A DNA stretch of 64,000 bases from the NCBI RefSeq assembly GCF_001426375.1, contig NZ_LMEO01000023.1, positions 169,592 to 233,591 of the forward strand, read 5' to 3'. Both the position numbers and the translations under genes were made by a program. The DNA is from Paenibacillus sp. Root444D2. Its GTDB lineage: Bacteria; Bacillota; Bacilli; Paenibacillales; NBRC-103111. Below, in pieces: positions 44,993 through 52,951 of this stretch; within the stretch, counting starts at the first letter, position 1, and each line of letters starts with the position of its first letter. The notes below the pieces were generated by a model. It ran no database searches and was not told where the DNA came from. It saw only the letters and a program-made list of their open reading frames with translations.

Positions 44993-45832
44993 ATGGCAAA
45001 CAGAGAGATTTTAGCCTCCATGGAGAAGGCCTCCGTTATCTATCGAACAGAATCTGGAGAAGGAAGGCAAGTGTGGTCCGATGTCTCCATGGATATTCAT
45101 CAGGGTGAGTGGATTGTAGTCATAGGACCCAATGGCAGCGGCAAAAGCACACTAGCCAGCGTATTACTGGGCTTAAGTCCGCTCTCTGGTGGACAGTTCG
45201 TGCATAAACAAGACCAGAATTGGCTAACCCGGGGTGTTCTGCAAATACCGGATGCCCAGTTTGTTGGAGACACGGTTCAGGAAGAGCTGGACTACCTGCC
45301 GAATGGGCAAAATTTAAGCACAGAATCGCGTAAAGAGTGGTACATGGAAGCCTTGTCTGCCGTTGGATTGACGATCCCGATCGAGCGGTCGTTAAACACA
45401 TTATCCGGTGGGCAAAAGCAGTTGGTGAATCTCGCAGCAGCGCTTGCCGCTCATCCATCGATCCTTGTTTTAGATGAGCCGACCGCAATGTTAGACCCTG
45501 CTGCAAGGAAGGAAGTGCGCCAAGCTGTAAGGGAAGCGCATAAGCGGGGGACGACGATTGTGTGGATTACCCATCGTTTGGAAGAGTTGGCGGATGCTAC
45601 GCGCGTCGTTGGTTTTGGAGAGGGACGGATAACCTTTGATGGGGAGCCGAGAGCGTTTTTGTATGGGGAGGGGGGAGAATTGCCGGGTATGACACCTTGT
45701 AAGGAGTTAGGGTTTGATCCGCCTTTTGTGGTTAAGACTGCCATTGGTCTGATGCAGCAAGGCTGTCAGCTTGATCTCCTCCCGATAGATATGGAAGAGT
45801 TGGCTAAGGCGGTGTCGTCCTTATGCCGATAG
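44993..45832 (+). CDS. ECF transporter ATPase (EcfA1-like)
   Basis: 279 residues with Walker A GPNGSGKST (45-53), a Q loop, ABC signature LSGGQKQ, Walker B ILVLDEPTAML and H loop WITHRLEEL. It lacks the membrane domain. Its last ten bases overlap the start of the next gene, an EcfA-EcfT fusion, so the two ATPases form the EcfA/A' pair. It is divergent from bioY and shares the BirA-type site, suggesting a biotin-dedicated module, although the T unit may also serve other S components. Confidence 0.9.
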   Translation: MANREILASMEKASVIYRTESGEGRQVWSDVSMDIHQGEWIVVIGPNGSGKSTLASVLLGLSPLSGGQFVHKQDQNWLTRGVLQIPDAQFVGDTVQEELDYLPNGQNLSTESRKEWYMEALSAVGLTIPIERSLNTLSGGQKQLVNLAAALAAHPSILVLDEPTAMLDPAARKEVRQAVREAHKRGTTIVWITHRLEELADATRVVGFGEGRITFDGEPRAFLYGEGGELPGMTPCKELGFDPPFVVKTAIGLMQQGCQLDLLPIDMEELAKAVSSLCR

Positions 45833-47496
45833 CTCTGCAGGACATCCGGGTAGATGCTCCGGATGACTCTAACAATCAACTGCTGAAAGATATCAGCTTC
45901 AACTTGTCGGATGGATCGCTGACCCTATTGATTGGTCATACGGGTTCTGGGAAATCAACACTGCTGCAGGTCATGGCAGGAATTCTGGAACCAACCTTAG
46001 GAACGATAACCCTTGATGAGCAGCCATTATGGCACAAACGGAAAGTAAACCAAGCCCATCTCCTTCGTCTAGGTCTAATATTTCAATTCCCCGAGCAGCA
46101 GTTGTTCGCACGCAGTGTACGCCAGGAATTCGCGTACTCCTTGCGTCCTTACCGCCTCGGGGCGGACGAACGCGAGCGCCGCATTCGCGCCGCTTGCGCT
46201 GATCTCGATCCACGCGGCGTCATCGCCATGGATCGGTCGCCTTTCTCGCTGAGCGGCGGCGAGCAGCGCCGGCTCGCGCTGGCGACTACGTTCGCCACTG
46301 CGCCGGATTGGCTCCTCATGGATGAGCCAACTGCCGGCTTAGAGGCGGCAGCCGTCCGCGAATTGCTGCGCATCATTCGCGCGCGCGAGCGTGGCGGCTG
46401 CGTCATCGCCACGCATGACCTGGACACGTTCTTTCCGCTAGCGGACCGTGTCCTCGTTCTAGACCGCGGCGCGCTCGTCTTCGACGGCACGCCGGAAGAG
46501 CTTTGCCGCGCGCCGGAGGTGCTGACGCGCGCGGGCGTCGGCCTCCCGAGCTGCGTGGAGGCCGCGATAGAGCTGGCGCGCTATGGCATCGCCATCGCGC
46601 CGGACCGGCTCACGCCGGAGCTTGCCGCTCCGGCGATCGCAAAGGCGCTGCGCGAATGCGGCAGCGCCAGCTCTAGGCCGGCGCCGCAAGCGGCTGCGCC
46701 GAGCCCGCAGGCCACGTGCGAAGCTGGCGTGGCCCCGAAGCCGCCGCAGGCCGTGATGCTGCGGCTCGACCCGCGCGCGAAGTGGCTGCTCTACCTGCTG
46801 CTCGTCATCGGGACGATGCAGCAGCAGGAGTGGAGCGGCCTCGCGGCATCCATGCTGCTCCTCGGCCTCGCGTTTCTCGGCCTCCCGCGATCCGCCCTTC
46901 GCGGCAGCATGAAGATCGCCCTGCCATTCCTGATCTTCATGTTCATTTCGATCCTTCTGGCAGGGCTGGACTGGTCAACCGCTGAAGGGCAGTTTCCGCT
47001 CGGTTTCTCGGCGGAGCGTGGCTGGAGCACGGCACTCACGTTGACACGTTTGCTTCTCGTCCTCATGGCAGGCTATTGGCTAGCCATCACGACGCCTTAT
47101 GGTCAGCTCGTGCAAGGGCTTAATTGGGCCTTGAAATATTTTCGCAAATTTAAGCTGCCGGTTGAATCTTTTTCATTGGCCGTCTCCTTGATTTTCCGCT
47201 TCATTCCGCTCATCTTGCGGGAGTGGCAGCAGTTCTCAGCCATCGTAAGAGCCAGAGGCAAAGCATCAATCCGACCGGGTACTGTTCGTTCACGAGATAT
47301 CCCGGCGCTAGTCGTCCCTTTGCTGCTCGCTATGTTTCATAAAGCTGAGCAAATGACCATTGCGATGGAACTGAAAAAAATCGACGGCAAACAGCTGCTG
47401 CTGAGGAAAAACACGTTACAGTGGCGAGGTATGGACACCATTCTCGTCGCCATGGGGATTCTTTGTTTTGCATTACTTCTGTATATGCAATCATAA
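45823..47496 (+). CDS. Fused ECF ATPase-EcfT transmembrane protein
   Basis: 557 residues. Residues 1-about 265 are a second ATPase (Walker A GHTGSGKST 38-46, SLSGGEQRRLALA, WLLMDEPTAGLEA, H loop IATHDLD). An Ala/Pro-rich linker (about 270-305) leads to an EcfT domain: about five membrane segments, the coupling motif VRARGKASIRPG and a degenerate second one AMELKKID. EcfA and EcfT are usually separate proteins. The stretch about 46140-46900 is much richer in GC than the rest of the gene. The ATG is inside the preceding gene. Confidence 0.9.
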   Translation: MPIALQDIRVDAPDDSNNQLLKDISFNLSDGSLTLLIGHTGSGKSTLLQVMAGILEPTLGTITLDEQPLWHKRKVNQAHLLRLGLIFQFPEQQLFARSVRQEFAYSLRPYRLGADERERRIRAACADLDPRGVIAMDRSPFSLSGGEQRRLALATTFATAPDWLLMDEPTAGLEAAAVRELLRIIRARERGGCVIATHDLDTFFPLADRVLVLDRGALVFDGTPEELCRAPEVLTRAGVGLPSCVEAAIELARYGIAIAPDRLTPELAAPAIAKALRECGSASSRPAPQAAAPSPQATCEAGVAPKPPQAVMLRLDPRAKWLLYLLLVIGTMQQQEWSGLAASMLLLGLAFLGLPRSALRGSMKIALPFLIFMFISILLAGLDWSTAEGQFPLGFSAERGWSTALTLTRLLLVLMAGYWLAITTPYGQLVQGLNWALKYFRKFKLPVESFSLAVSLIFRFIPLILREWQQFSAIVRARGKASIRPGTVRSRDIPALVVPLLLAMFHKAEQMTIAMELKKIDGKQLLLRKNTLQWRGMDTILVAMGILCFALLLYMQS

Positions 47497-47503
47497 AGGC
47501 AGA

Positions 47504-47530
47504 GCAGCTACTTTTAAGGAGCTGCTTTTG
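47504..47530 (+). terminator. Terminator after the ECF fusion gene
   Basis: GCAGCT (47504-47509), 10-base loop, AGCTGC (47520-47525), TTTTG. Confidence 0.65.
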
Positions 47531-47544
47531 TTCTTCTTGTCAGA

Positions 47545-47662
47545 TTTTAGGGTAGGGGGTAAGACGAGAGCTTTCCCCTATTTAGCATGGTTTGCTATGG
47601 ATTTTACTAGACTGAGTAAGATTGTGGATACATGCATAATCTTTTGGTGATTGACTATAGTT
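47545..47662. repeat. ATGCATAATC leader element, long copy
   Basis: Shares with 50500-50602 the blocks TTAGGG..AGGGGG, TATTTAG...GCTAT-GATTTT, ACTGAGT-AGATTGTGGA-ACATGCATAATC and GACTAT. It stands about 50 bp upstream of a family B array. Confidence 0.75.
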
Positions 47663-47709
47663 GCCCGGTTTTTGCAAAGCGCGCAATAACCTACAACCAT
47701 AGCACAAGC

Positions 47710-48010
47710 TGGAAAGATATTTTTCATCGTTTCAGTCGCGAGGGGAAGTGAAAACGTGTCTGTAACGATGTTTTGTATTCTTACAAACGAGAAAAAAGCA
47801 GGTTTATGCGTTGTGACAAGCTGTAAAGATATTTTTCATCGTTACAGTCGCGAGGGAAAATGAAAAACGTGTCTGTAACGATGTTTTGTATTCTTACAAA
47901 CGAGGAAAAAGCAGTTTTATGCGCTGAGCGAAGCTGTAAAGATATTTTTCATCGTTACAGTCGCAAGGGGAAGTGAAAACGTGTCTGTAACGATGTATTT
48001 CATCTTTACA
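47710..48010. repeat. Family B palindrome array, second copy (six palindromes)
   Basis: TGTAACGATG/CATCGTTACA-type palindromes have centres 47722, 47773, 47834, 47886, 47947 and 47998 (spacings 51, 61, 52, 61, 51). Linkers match those at 17.05 kb. Confidence 0.92.
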
Positions 48011-48016
48011 GACGAG

Positions 48017-48128
48017 AAGATGGTGGATTGGGATTTAAACGTGCGAGTGATATCAAAGAGAAGTTCGTTCCTCATGCTCAAGCGTCGGCTTTAGACAAGA
48101 ACCTGGCCATCAGCCAGGTTTTATTTGC
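48017..48128. repeat. Conserved tail of family B, second copy, with hairpin
   Basis: Matches 17474-17580, ending in AGAACCTGGC-cat-cAGCCAGGTT then TTATTTG (hairpin about 48098-48123). The rest, to 48242, holds nothing I can name except the EcsC gene's ribosome site. Confidence 0.75.
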
Positions 48129-48242
48129 TGCACTTCTCGCTCCCCTTGCCGATTCACACTCTCCGCCACTCACCCCGTCATCTTGAGACCAATCGCCCCG
48201 TATACTATACTTAAATGAAGATCAGAGTTGGCGGTGACGAGA

Positions 48243-49016
48243 ATGGAAACAGCGTACACAATCTATGAGCAGCAAATGTTAAAAAAGCTGAAACGCTGGG
48301 AAATCCGGCAGCAAAGGGTTCCCAACCTGATGGAAAGAGCCTCCAAATCTGTTCAAACCAGCATCAATAATTTGATTCCTGATAAGGTTCATAAGACAAT
48401 AACCGCGACCGTCAAAGGAATCGTGCAAACGACCCTATTCGGGATGAATTACATCCCCCAAAACGACCCGCTATACGGCGTTTCCTTAGCAGATAGCGAT
48501 GCCAAAGCTGAGGAATTATTATCCCTATATAAAAAGATTGCCGCAGCAGAAGGAGCTGGTACGGGAGCGGGCGGAATTCTGCTAGGACTGGCGGATTTCC
48601 CGATTCTGATCGGCATTAAATTGAAATTCCTATTTGAGCTGGCGCATGCGTACGGCTACTCGACGAAAGATTACCGGGAGCGGTTGTTCATTCTCTATGT
48701 GTTTCAGCTGGCCTTCTCCAGTCCGAATAAGAAGCCGGGTCTTCTTCATACCATTAAGAATTGGCATACCATTTCGCATTCCTTTCCACCGGCTGAGGAC
48801 TATATGAATCAAGTGGATTGGCAGCAGCTGCAGCAGGAATACCGGGATACGATTGATTTTCGTAAAATGCTTCAGCTCGTTCCCGGCATCGGGGCGGTGG
48901 TGGGCGCTTGGGCCAACTTTGGTTTGCTGGAGGAGCTCGGCGTGGCAGGAATGAACTGTTTTCGCTTGCGCAGATTACATGATAAAGCGGAGGGCGACGG
49001 CTTCGAGTGTAAATAA
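48243..49016 (+). CDS. EcsC-family protein
   Basis: 257 residues from the ATG at 48243 (GGCGGTGA five bases upstream). The EcsC pattern is clear: METAYTIYEQQMLKKLKRWE, AEGAGTGAGGILLGLADFPILIGIKLKFLFELAHAYGYS, then LVPGIGAVVGAWANFGLLEELG, glycine-rich hydrophobic segments that may contact the membrane. The role is poorly known; B. subtilis EcsC is encoded with the EcsAB transporter, absent here. Single gene. Confidence 0.88.
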   Translation: METAYTIYEQQMLKKLKRWEIRQQRVPNLMERASKSVQTSINNLIPDKVHKTITATVKGIVQTTLFGMNYIPQNDPLYGVSLADSDAKAEELLSLYKKIAAAEGAGTGAGGILLGLADFPILIGIKLKFLFELAHAYGYSTKDYRERLFILYVFQLAFSSPNKKPGLLHTIKNWHTISHSFPPAEDYMNQVDWQQLQQEYRDTIDFRKMLQLVPGIGAVVGAWANFGLLEELGVAGMNCFRLRRLHDKAEGDGFECK

Positions 49017-49117
49017 TACTTTTTTTGTTCATAGACTGGTCAAATTTATAGTGATTTCCTGTGAGAAATAGCATATTATAAAAGAAAGAGTCGTTCATCG
49101 GCTCATCTTATAAAAGT

Positions 49118-49135
49118 ATGTGATATTTTTCACAA
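49118..49135. promoter_or_regulatory. Rex-type operator 1 upstream of the NADH dehydrogenase gene
   Basis: ATGTGATATTTTTCACAA, matching the Rex consensus TTGTGA-N6-TCACAA at all but the first base. Confidence 0.8.
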
Positions 49136-49139
49136 TAAT

Positions 49140-49157
49140 ATGTGATTTATTTCACAA
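49140..49157. promoter_or_regulatory. Rex-type operator 2 upstream of the NADH dehydrogenase gene
   Basis: ATGTGATTTATTTCACAA, 22 bp from the first site, i.e. two helical turns on the same DNA face, and 19 bp before the start codon. Rex binds when NADH is low, so the gene should be induced by high NADH. Confidence 0.8.
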
Positions 49158-49176
49158 ATCGGAGGAGAGGATTTCA

Positions 49177-50406
49177 ATGAGCAAACCGAAAGTGGTTATT
49201 CTTGGCGCAGGTTACGGTGGTCTGGTCACAGCCATTAGGCTTCAGAAGCGGATGAAAGCAAGTGAGATGGATGTTACCTTGGTGAACAAACATGACTATC
49301 ACTACATCACCACACATCTGCATATGCCGGCTGCCGGTACCGATCATCACGATAATGCCCGTGTGGCGATTGCGGATTTGATTGATGAGCGTAAGATTCA
49401 TTTTGTGAAATCAACGGTAAGTCAAATTTTACCCGAGGAAAAGAAGGTTGTGCTCGGCGATAGGGACCTCTCCTACGATTATCTGGTTATTGGGCTGGGG
49501 AGTGAGACCGAAACATTCGGCATTCCTGGGATGAATGAATATGCGATGTCAATTAAGAGCATTAACAGCGTGCGCTTTATTCGCCAGCACATTGAATATA
49601 TGTTTGCCAAGTCAAAAATGGAGCCGAAGAGGATTGAGTACCTCACTTTTGTGGTTGGAGGTGCAGGCTTTACTGGAACAGAGTTTGTGGGGGAACTGGC
49701 GGATCGGATCCCTGTGCTATGTAGGACCTATGACGTCGACCCGTCAACTGTGAAAATCATCAATATCGAAGCCTCCCCATCGGCGCTGCCTCCTGGTCTA
49801 CCTGAAGATCTTGTTGAATACGGCATGGAAGTCATGCGCCGCAAAGGTGTTCAGTATAAACTATCCACACCCATTAAGGAGTGTACGCCGCATGGTGTTA
49901 TTCTAGGCAATGGCGAGTTCATTCGTGCAGGCACTATTGTTTGGTCGGGAGGCATTCGCGGGAATTCCTTGATACAGCAAGCAGGATTCGATGTACAGCG
50001 GGGAAGGGTCAAAGTTGACGAATGCTTGCGCTCTTACCAGTATCCGGATGTATTTATTACAGGTGATTGCTCCATTGTGATGAGCCCTGAGGGGACGCCT
50101 TATCCTGCGAATGCCCAGATTGCCGTTCAGCAAGGCTACAACGTAGCGAGAAATCTTCTATCTGCCGTTCGCGGCCGAGACCTTAAGCCCTTCGCATACG
50201 ATTTCAAAGGGACTGTGGCATCCTTGGGCAGAGGAGAGGCAGTGGGCTTACTCAAAGTGAAGAAAGTCAGAGGCAAATTCGCCGCTCTCCTGAAGAAAGT
50301 CATCGATGCTCGCTATTTATATCTCATTGGCGGCATCCCGCTCATATGGAAAAAAATGATTTTCAAACAAAAAACAACAGCCCGCAATTATCACGTGCCG
50401 AATTAA
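49177..50406 (+). CDS. ndh: Type II NADH dehydrogenase (NDH-2)
   Basis: 409 residues from the ATG at 49177 (GGAGGAGAGG upstream). FAD-binding VILGAGYGGLVTA (7-19), NAD-binding VVGGAGFTGTEFVGELADRIP, GDCSIVMSPEGTPYPANAQIAVQQG near the FAD ribityl site, and a hydrophobic basic C-terminus (LYLIGGIPLIWKKMIFK) for membrane attachment. It passes electrons from NADH to menaquinone without pumping protons. Two Rex sites control it, as in B. subtilis ndh. The assignment to ndh rather than a YutJ-type paralogue rests on those sites. Confidence 0.88.
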   Translation: MSKPKVVILGAGYGGLVTAIRLQKRMKASEMDVTLVNKHDYHYITTHLHMPAAGTDHHDNARVAIADLIDERKIHFVKSTVSQILPEEKKVVLGDRDLSYDYLVIGLGSETETFGIPGMNEYAMSIKSINSVRFIRQHIEYMFAKSKMEPKRIEYLTFVVGGAGFTGTEFVGELADRIPVLCRTYDVDPSTVKIINIEASPSALPPGLPEDLVEYGMEVMRRKGVQYKLSTPIKECTPHGVILGNGEFIRAGTIVWSGGIRGNSLIQQAGFDVQRGRVKVDECLRSYQYPDVFITGDCSIVMSPEGTPYPANAQIAVQQGYNVARNLLSAVRGRDLKPFAYDFKGTVASLGRGEAVGLLKVKKVRGKFAALLKKVIDARYLYLIGGIPLIWKKMIFKQKTTARNYHVPN

Positions 50407-50421
50407 TTAAGACGAAAAGCA

Positions 50422-50475
50422 AAAACTGGATTGAGAAGATCAGAAATTAATCTGATTATCTTTCCAGTTTTTTTC
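50422..50475 (+). terminator. Terminator after the NADH dehydrogenase gene
   Basis: AAACTGGA-tt-GAGAAGATCAGA pairs with TCTGATTATCTT-TCCAGTTT, then T's. Confidence 0.85.
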
Positions 50476-50499
50476 TTGACCCCAGAACTTTTTTGGCGG

Positions 50500-50602
50500 G
50501 TTAGGGGGAGTCCAAACTTCCCCCGTATTTAGTTAGCTATTGATTTTGCTGAGCTGAGTGAGATTGTGGAGACATGCATAATCATTCGGTAAGTGACTAT
50601 GC
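50500..50602. repeat. ATGCATAATC leader element, third copy
   Basis: See 47545-47662. It stands about 145 bp upstream of a family A array. Confidence 0.75.
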
Positions 50603-50611
50603 GATATTGGT

Positions 50612-50722
50612 TTAATGGTTTGATTATGGGTTCGTTCGTTCGATCGTTAGTTTGGTTGTTTGATGGTTGGTTTATTCAATCGTTTGTTTGCTTGTTGGTT
50701 TACTTGCTTGTTCGTTTCTGGG
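50612..50722. repeat. Degenerate tetranucleotide tract (GTTN)n
   Basis: About 110 bp of imperfect GTTT/GTTC/GATT/GTTG units, for example GTTCGTTCGTTCGATCG and TCGTTTGTTTGCTTGTTG. It lies between the leader element and the palindrome array. A frame is open through it, but the product would be repeat-derived, so no gene is called. Confidence 0.7.
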
Positions 50723-50745
50723 GAAATGGAGAAATAGAAAGGAAA

Positions 50746-50926
50746 GTTGTACAGCGTACAACAATTTCCTCGATTTCTTCTGGTTAATCTCAGGATGTTG
50801 TATGCTGTACAACAATTTAGCTATTTTATAGGGTATATAGCTACTTTTGGGTGAAATTGTTGTATTTTTTGCAACAATTGCATGAATGAGGCGGAAAAGA
50901 TTGCCAAATGTTGTACAATATACAAC
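50746..50926. repeat. Family A palindrome array (four palindromes)
   Basis: Centres 50754 (GTTGTAC-AGC-GTACAAC), 50805, 50867 and 50918; spacings exactly 51, 62 and 51. The remainder, to 51040, contains a possible stem ATCAACC (50991) / GGTTGAT (51016), otherwise nothing clear. Confidence 0.92.
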
Positions 50927-51114
50927 TTCCACGGAGTAAGCAAGGAAATGTCTCTATCTCATTACATCTTTTGGACGTAACCTGCGTTACATCAACCTTA
51001 CACGCACTCGTGAAGGGTTGATGCAACAAACTCGTGTAAGGACGGCGCAAGCCCTGATTTTAGTCATATATTTAAGTCATAATTATAGCCGTCTATTTTT
51101 GTCATGTATTTGTA

Positions 51115-51310
51115 GTTTTCTTTTGCAATCAAAGCTTCTTATGTGTTCATCAGAGTTTCTTTTGCAATCAAAGCTTCTTCTGTTTTCCTCAGAGCTTCTT
51201 TTGCAGTCAAAGCATCTTATGTGTTCGTCAGAGTTTCTTTTGAAATCAAAGCTTCTTCTGTTTTCCTCAGAGCTTCTTTTGCAGTCAAAGCTTCTTCCGC
51301 ATTCGTCAGC
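51115..51310 (-). repeat. 36/39-bp tandem repeats at and beyond the 3' end of the MFS gene
   Basis: On the minus strand units such as GAAGCTTTGACTGCAAAA-GAAGCTCTGAGGAAAACA alternate with GAAGCTTTGATTGCAAAA-GAAACTCTGATGAACACA-TAA. They encode EALTAKEALRKT and EALI-AKETL-NT-stop. The stop ending the MFS gene at 51217 is inside one unit, and the next unit repeats the same stop at about 51140. Confidence 0.85.
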
Positions 51311-52773
51311 ACTTCTTTTCTCATGAACCAGCAAGCTATGAAAGCTACAATGGCGAATATGATGCCTATTGCAAAAATGTGTTGGAACGCTTCGGTAAAT
51401 ACCATTTTGATCCGCAGCAGTATGTCCGCTGAAAGCCCTTGTGGGATGCCTCCGTTCAGGATTGTCTCTGCAGTTCCTTCTGGGAATTGGTCCGATAATC
51501 CCGATAAACCTCTGGCGATATTTCTGGAAAGCAAACTTCCGAAGATACTAAATCCTAGCGTGGTACCAATGGCCTGGAACAACTGAACCGTTGCTACTCC
51601 GACTCCGCTGTGCTCCTTCGCTACGGACTCCTGTACGATCAGATTGTCTGAACCGAATAGAACGCCGATCCCAAGTCCCAAAATGAAGAACGCTGCGATA
51701 ATGTAGATAACTGTTGTATCAACATGTATGCGTGATAGCAGTACATAGCTTACGATCGGGAAGATAAACGATACGATGAAGAGATTCTTGTAGGCGATCT
51801 TCGTTATGAGATTACCGCAAAGGATACTCGCCGGAATGGCGCCTGCCATGAAGGCTAGCGACAAGTAACCGGATGCGGTTGGTGACATACCCATGACATT
51901 CTGCGCGAAAAATGGGAATCCCGACATGCCTCCCATGACACCAAGCATGGTTAGGAATACGATACAGGACAATACGACGACGGACCGATTTCTGAAGAGA
52001 ACAAGCGGAATGATCGGCTCCTTAGCCTTCGATTCGATTCGGATAAAAAGTATGGTAAGAGCTGCGAATAACGCCAATAAGCCGATAATAACGGGGGACC
52101 ACCACGTATAGCCCTTGATATCGATCAAGACCGGAGCTAGAAGAAGTGAGAGCATGGCTAGAACGAGTGTAAAGGCTCCTGCCCAGTCAATGGATTTTTT
52201 CTCGGTGCTGGCCGTTTCACGCAAGCCTTTGGAAACGATAAAGGCAGCGATAAGCCCAATAGGAATGTTGATCAAAAAGATCCAATGCCAGCTCACATAG
52301 CTCACAAAATATCCGCCAATCGTAGGTCCGATCAGTTGAGGCAGAATCAATAACGGACCGACAAGGCTCTGGACCTTGGCTCGTTGCTCCAACGGAAATG
52401 TATCACCGATGATGATCATGGCTAATGGCATGAGTCCACCGGCTCCGATTCCTTGAACCCCTCTTCCGATTAGCAGTGTGGTCATCGAATCAGCGAGTCC
52501 GCTGATGATGGATCCGACCATGAATAGGGCGACACAGCTTAAATAAATCTTCTTGCGGCCATAAATATCGGCAAGCTTGCCGAAGATCGGCATGAACATC
52601 GTAATCGAGAGCATGTAAATCCCGGCTACCCAGCCGTAAAGTGTCATGCCGTGCAGATCACGAATAATGGTCGGCAGAGCCGTCGATACGACGGTTTGAT
52701 CCAACTCAGAGAATACCAGGCCTAACAGCAGGCCGATTAGAACTAATGTCTTGTTGTTTCCTTGCTTTTTCAT
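51217..52773 (-). CDS. MFS multidrug transporter, DHA2/EmrB type, with repetitive C-terminus
   Basis: 518 residues, about 14 membrane segments. The signature LDQTVVSTALPTIIRDLHG, the loop GKLADIYGRKKIYL and RGVQGIGAGGLMPLAMIIIGDTFPLEQRAK place it in DHA2, which exports drugs by proton antiport. The last about 30 residues (TNAEEALTAKEALRKTEEAL then ISKETLTNT) are 12-residue repeats outside the membrane domain, encoded by the tandem repeat at the gene end. GAGGTG lies before the ATG. The AraC-type regulator upstream may control it. Confidence 0.92.
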   Translation of the reverse strand: MKKQGNNKTLVLIGLLLGLVFSELDQTVVSTALPTIIRDLHGMTLYGWVAGIYMLSITMFMPIFGKLADIYGRKKIYLSCVALFMVGSIISGLADSMTTLLIGRGVQGIGAGGLMPLAMIIIGDTFPLEQRAKVQSLVGPLLILPQLIGPTIGGYFVSYVSWHWIFLINIPIGLIAAFIVSKGLRETASTEKKSIDWAGAFTLVLAMLSLLLAPVLIDIKGYTWWSPVIIGLLALFAALTILFIRIESKAKEPIIPLVLFRNRSVVVLSCIVFLTMLGVMGGMSGFPFFAQNVMGMSPTASGYLSLAFMAGAIPASILCGNLITKIAYKNLFIVSFIFPIVSYVLLSRIHVDTTVIYIIAAFFILGLGIGVLFGSDNLIVQESVAKEHSGVGVATVQLFQAIGTTLGFSIFGSLLSRNIARGLSGLSDQFPEGTAETILNGGIPQGLSADILLRIKMVFTEAFQHIFAIGIIFAIVAFIACWFMRKEVLTNAEEALTAKEALRKTEEALISKETLTNT

Positions 52774-52905
52774 GATTACACCTCATCTTTAATTAAACTC
52801 CTCAACGCTTCTCTAAGTATAGATCTTCAAGGAGTTTCACTCATCGGACGCAAGCTTTAAAAAGCTCTCGGTCTGGCGATGTAGTTTTTAAACATTGGAG
52901 TAACG

Positions 52906-52928
52906 TAAAAAAAGCCCCTTCGGGCTTT
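52906..52928 (-). terminator. Terminator after the AraC-type gene
   Basis: AAAGCCC-cttc-GGGCTTT with T7 on the minus strand. Confidence 0.85.
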
Positions 52929-52951
52929 CATGGTTTTGGATGTAATCATAG

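Noticed and set aside
50593-50787. Hydrophobic small frame in the GTTN tract
   Set aside because: The apparent membrane segment is produced by the tetranucleotide repeat and no ribosome site precedes it.
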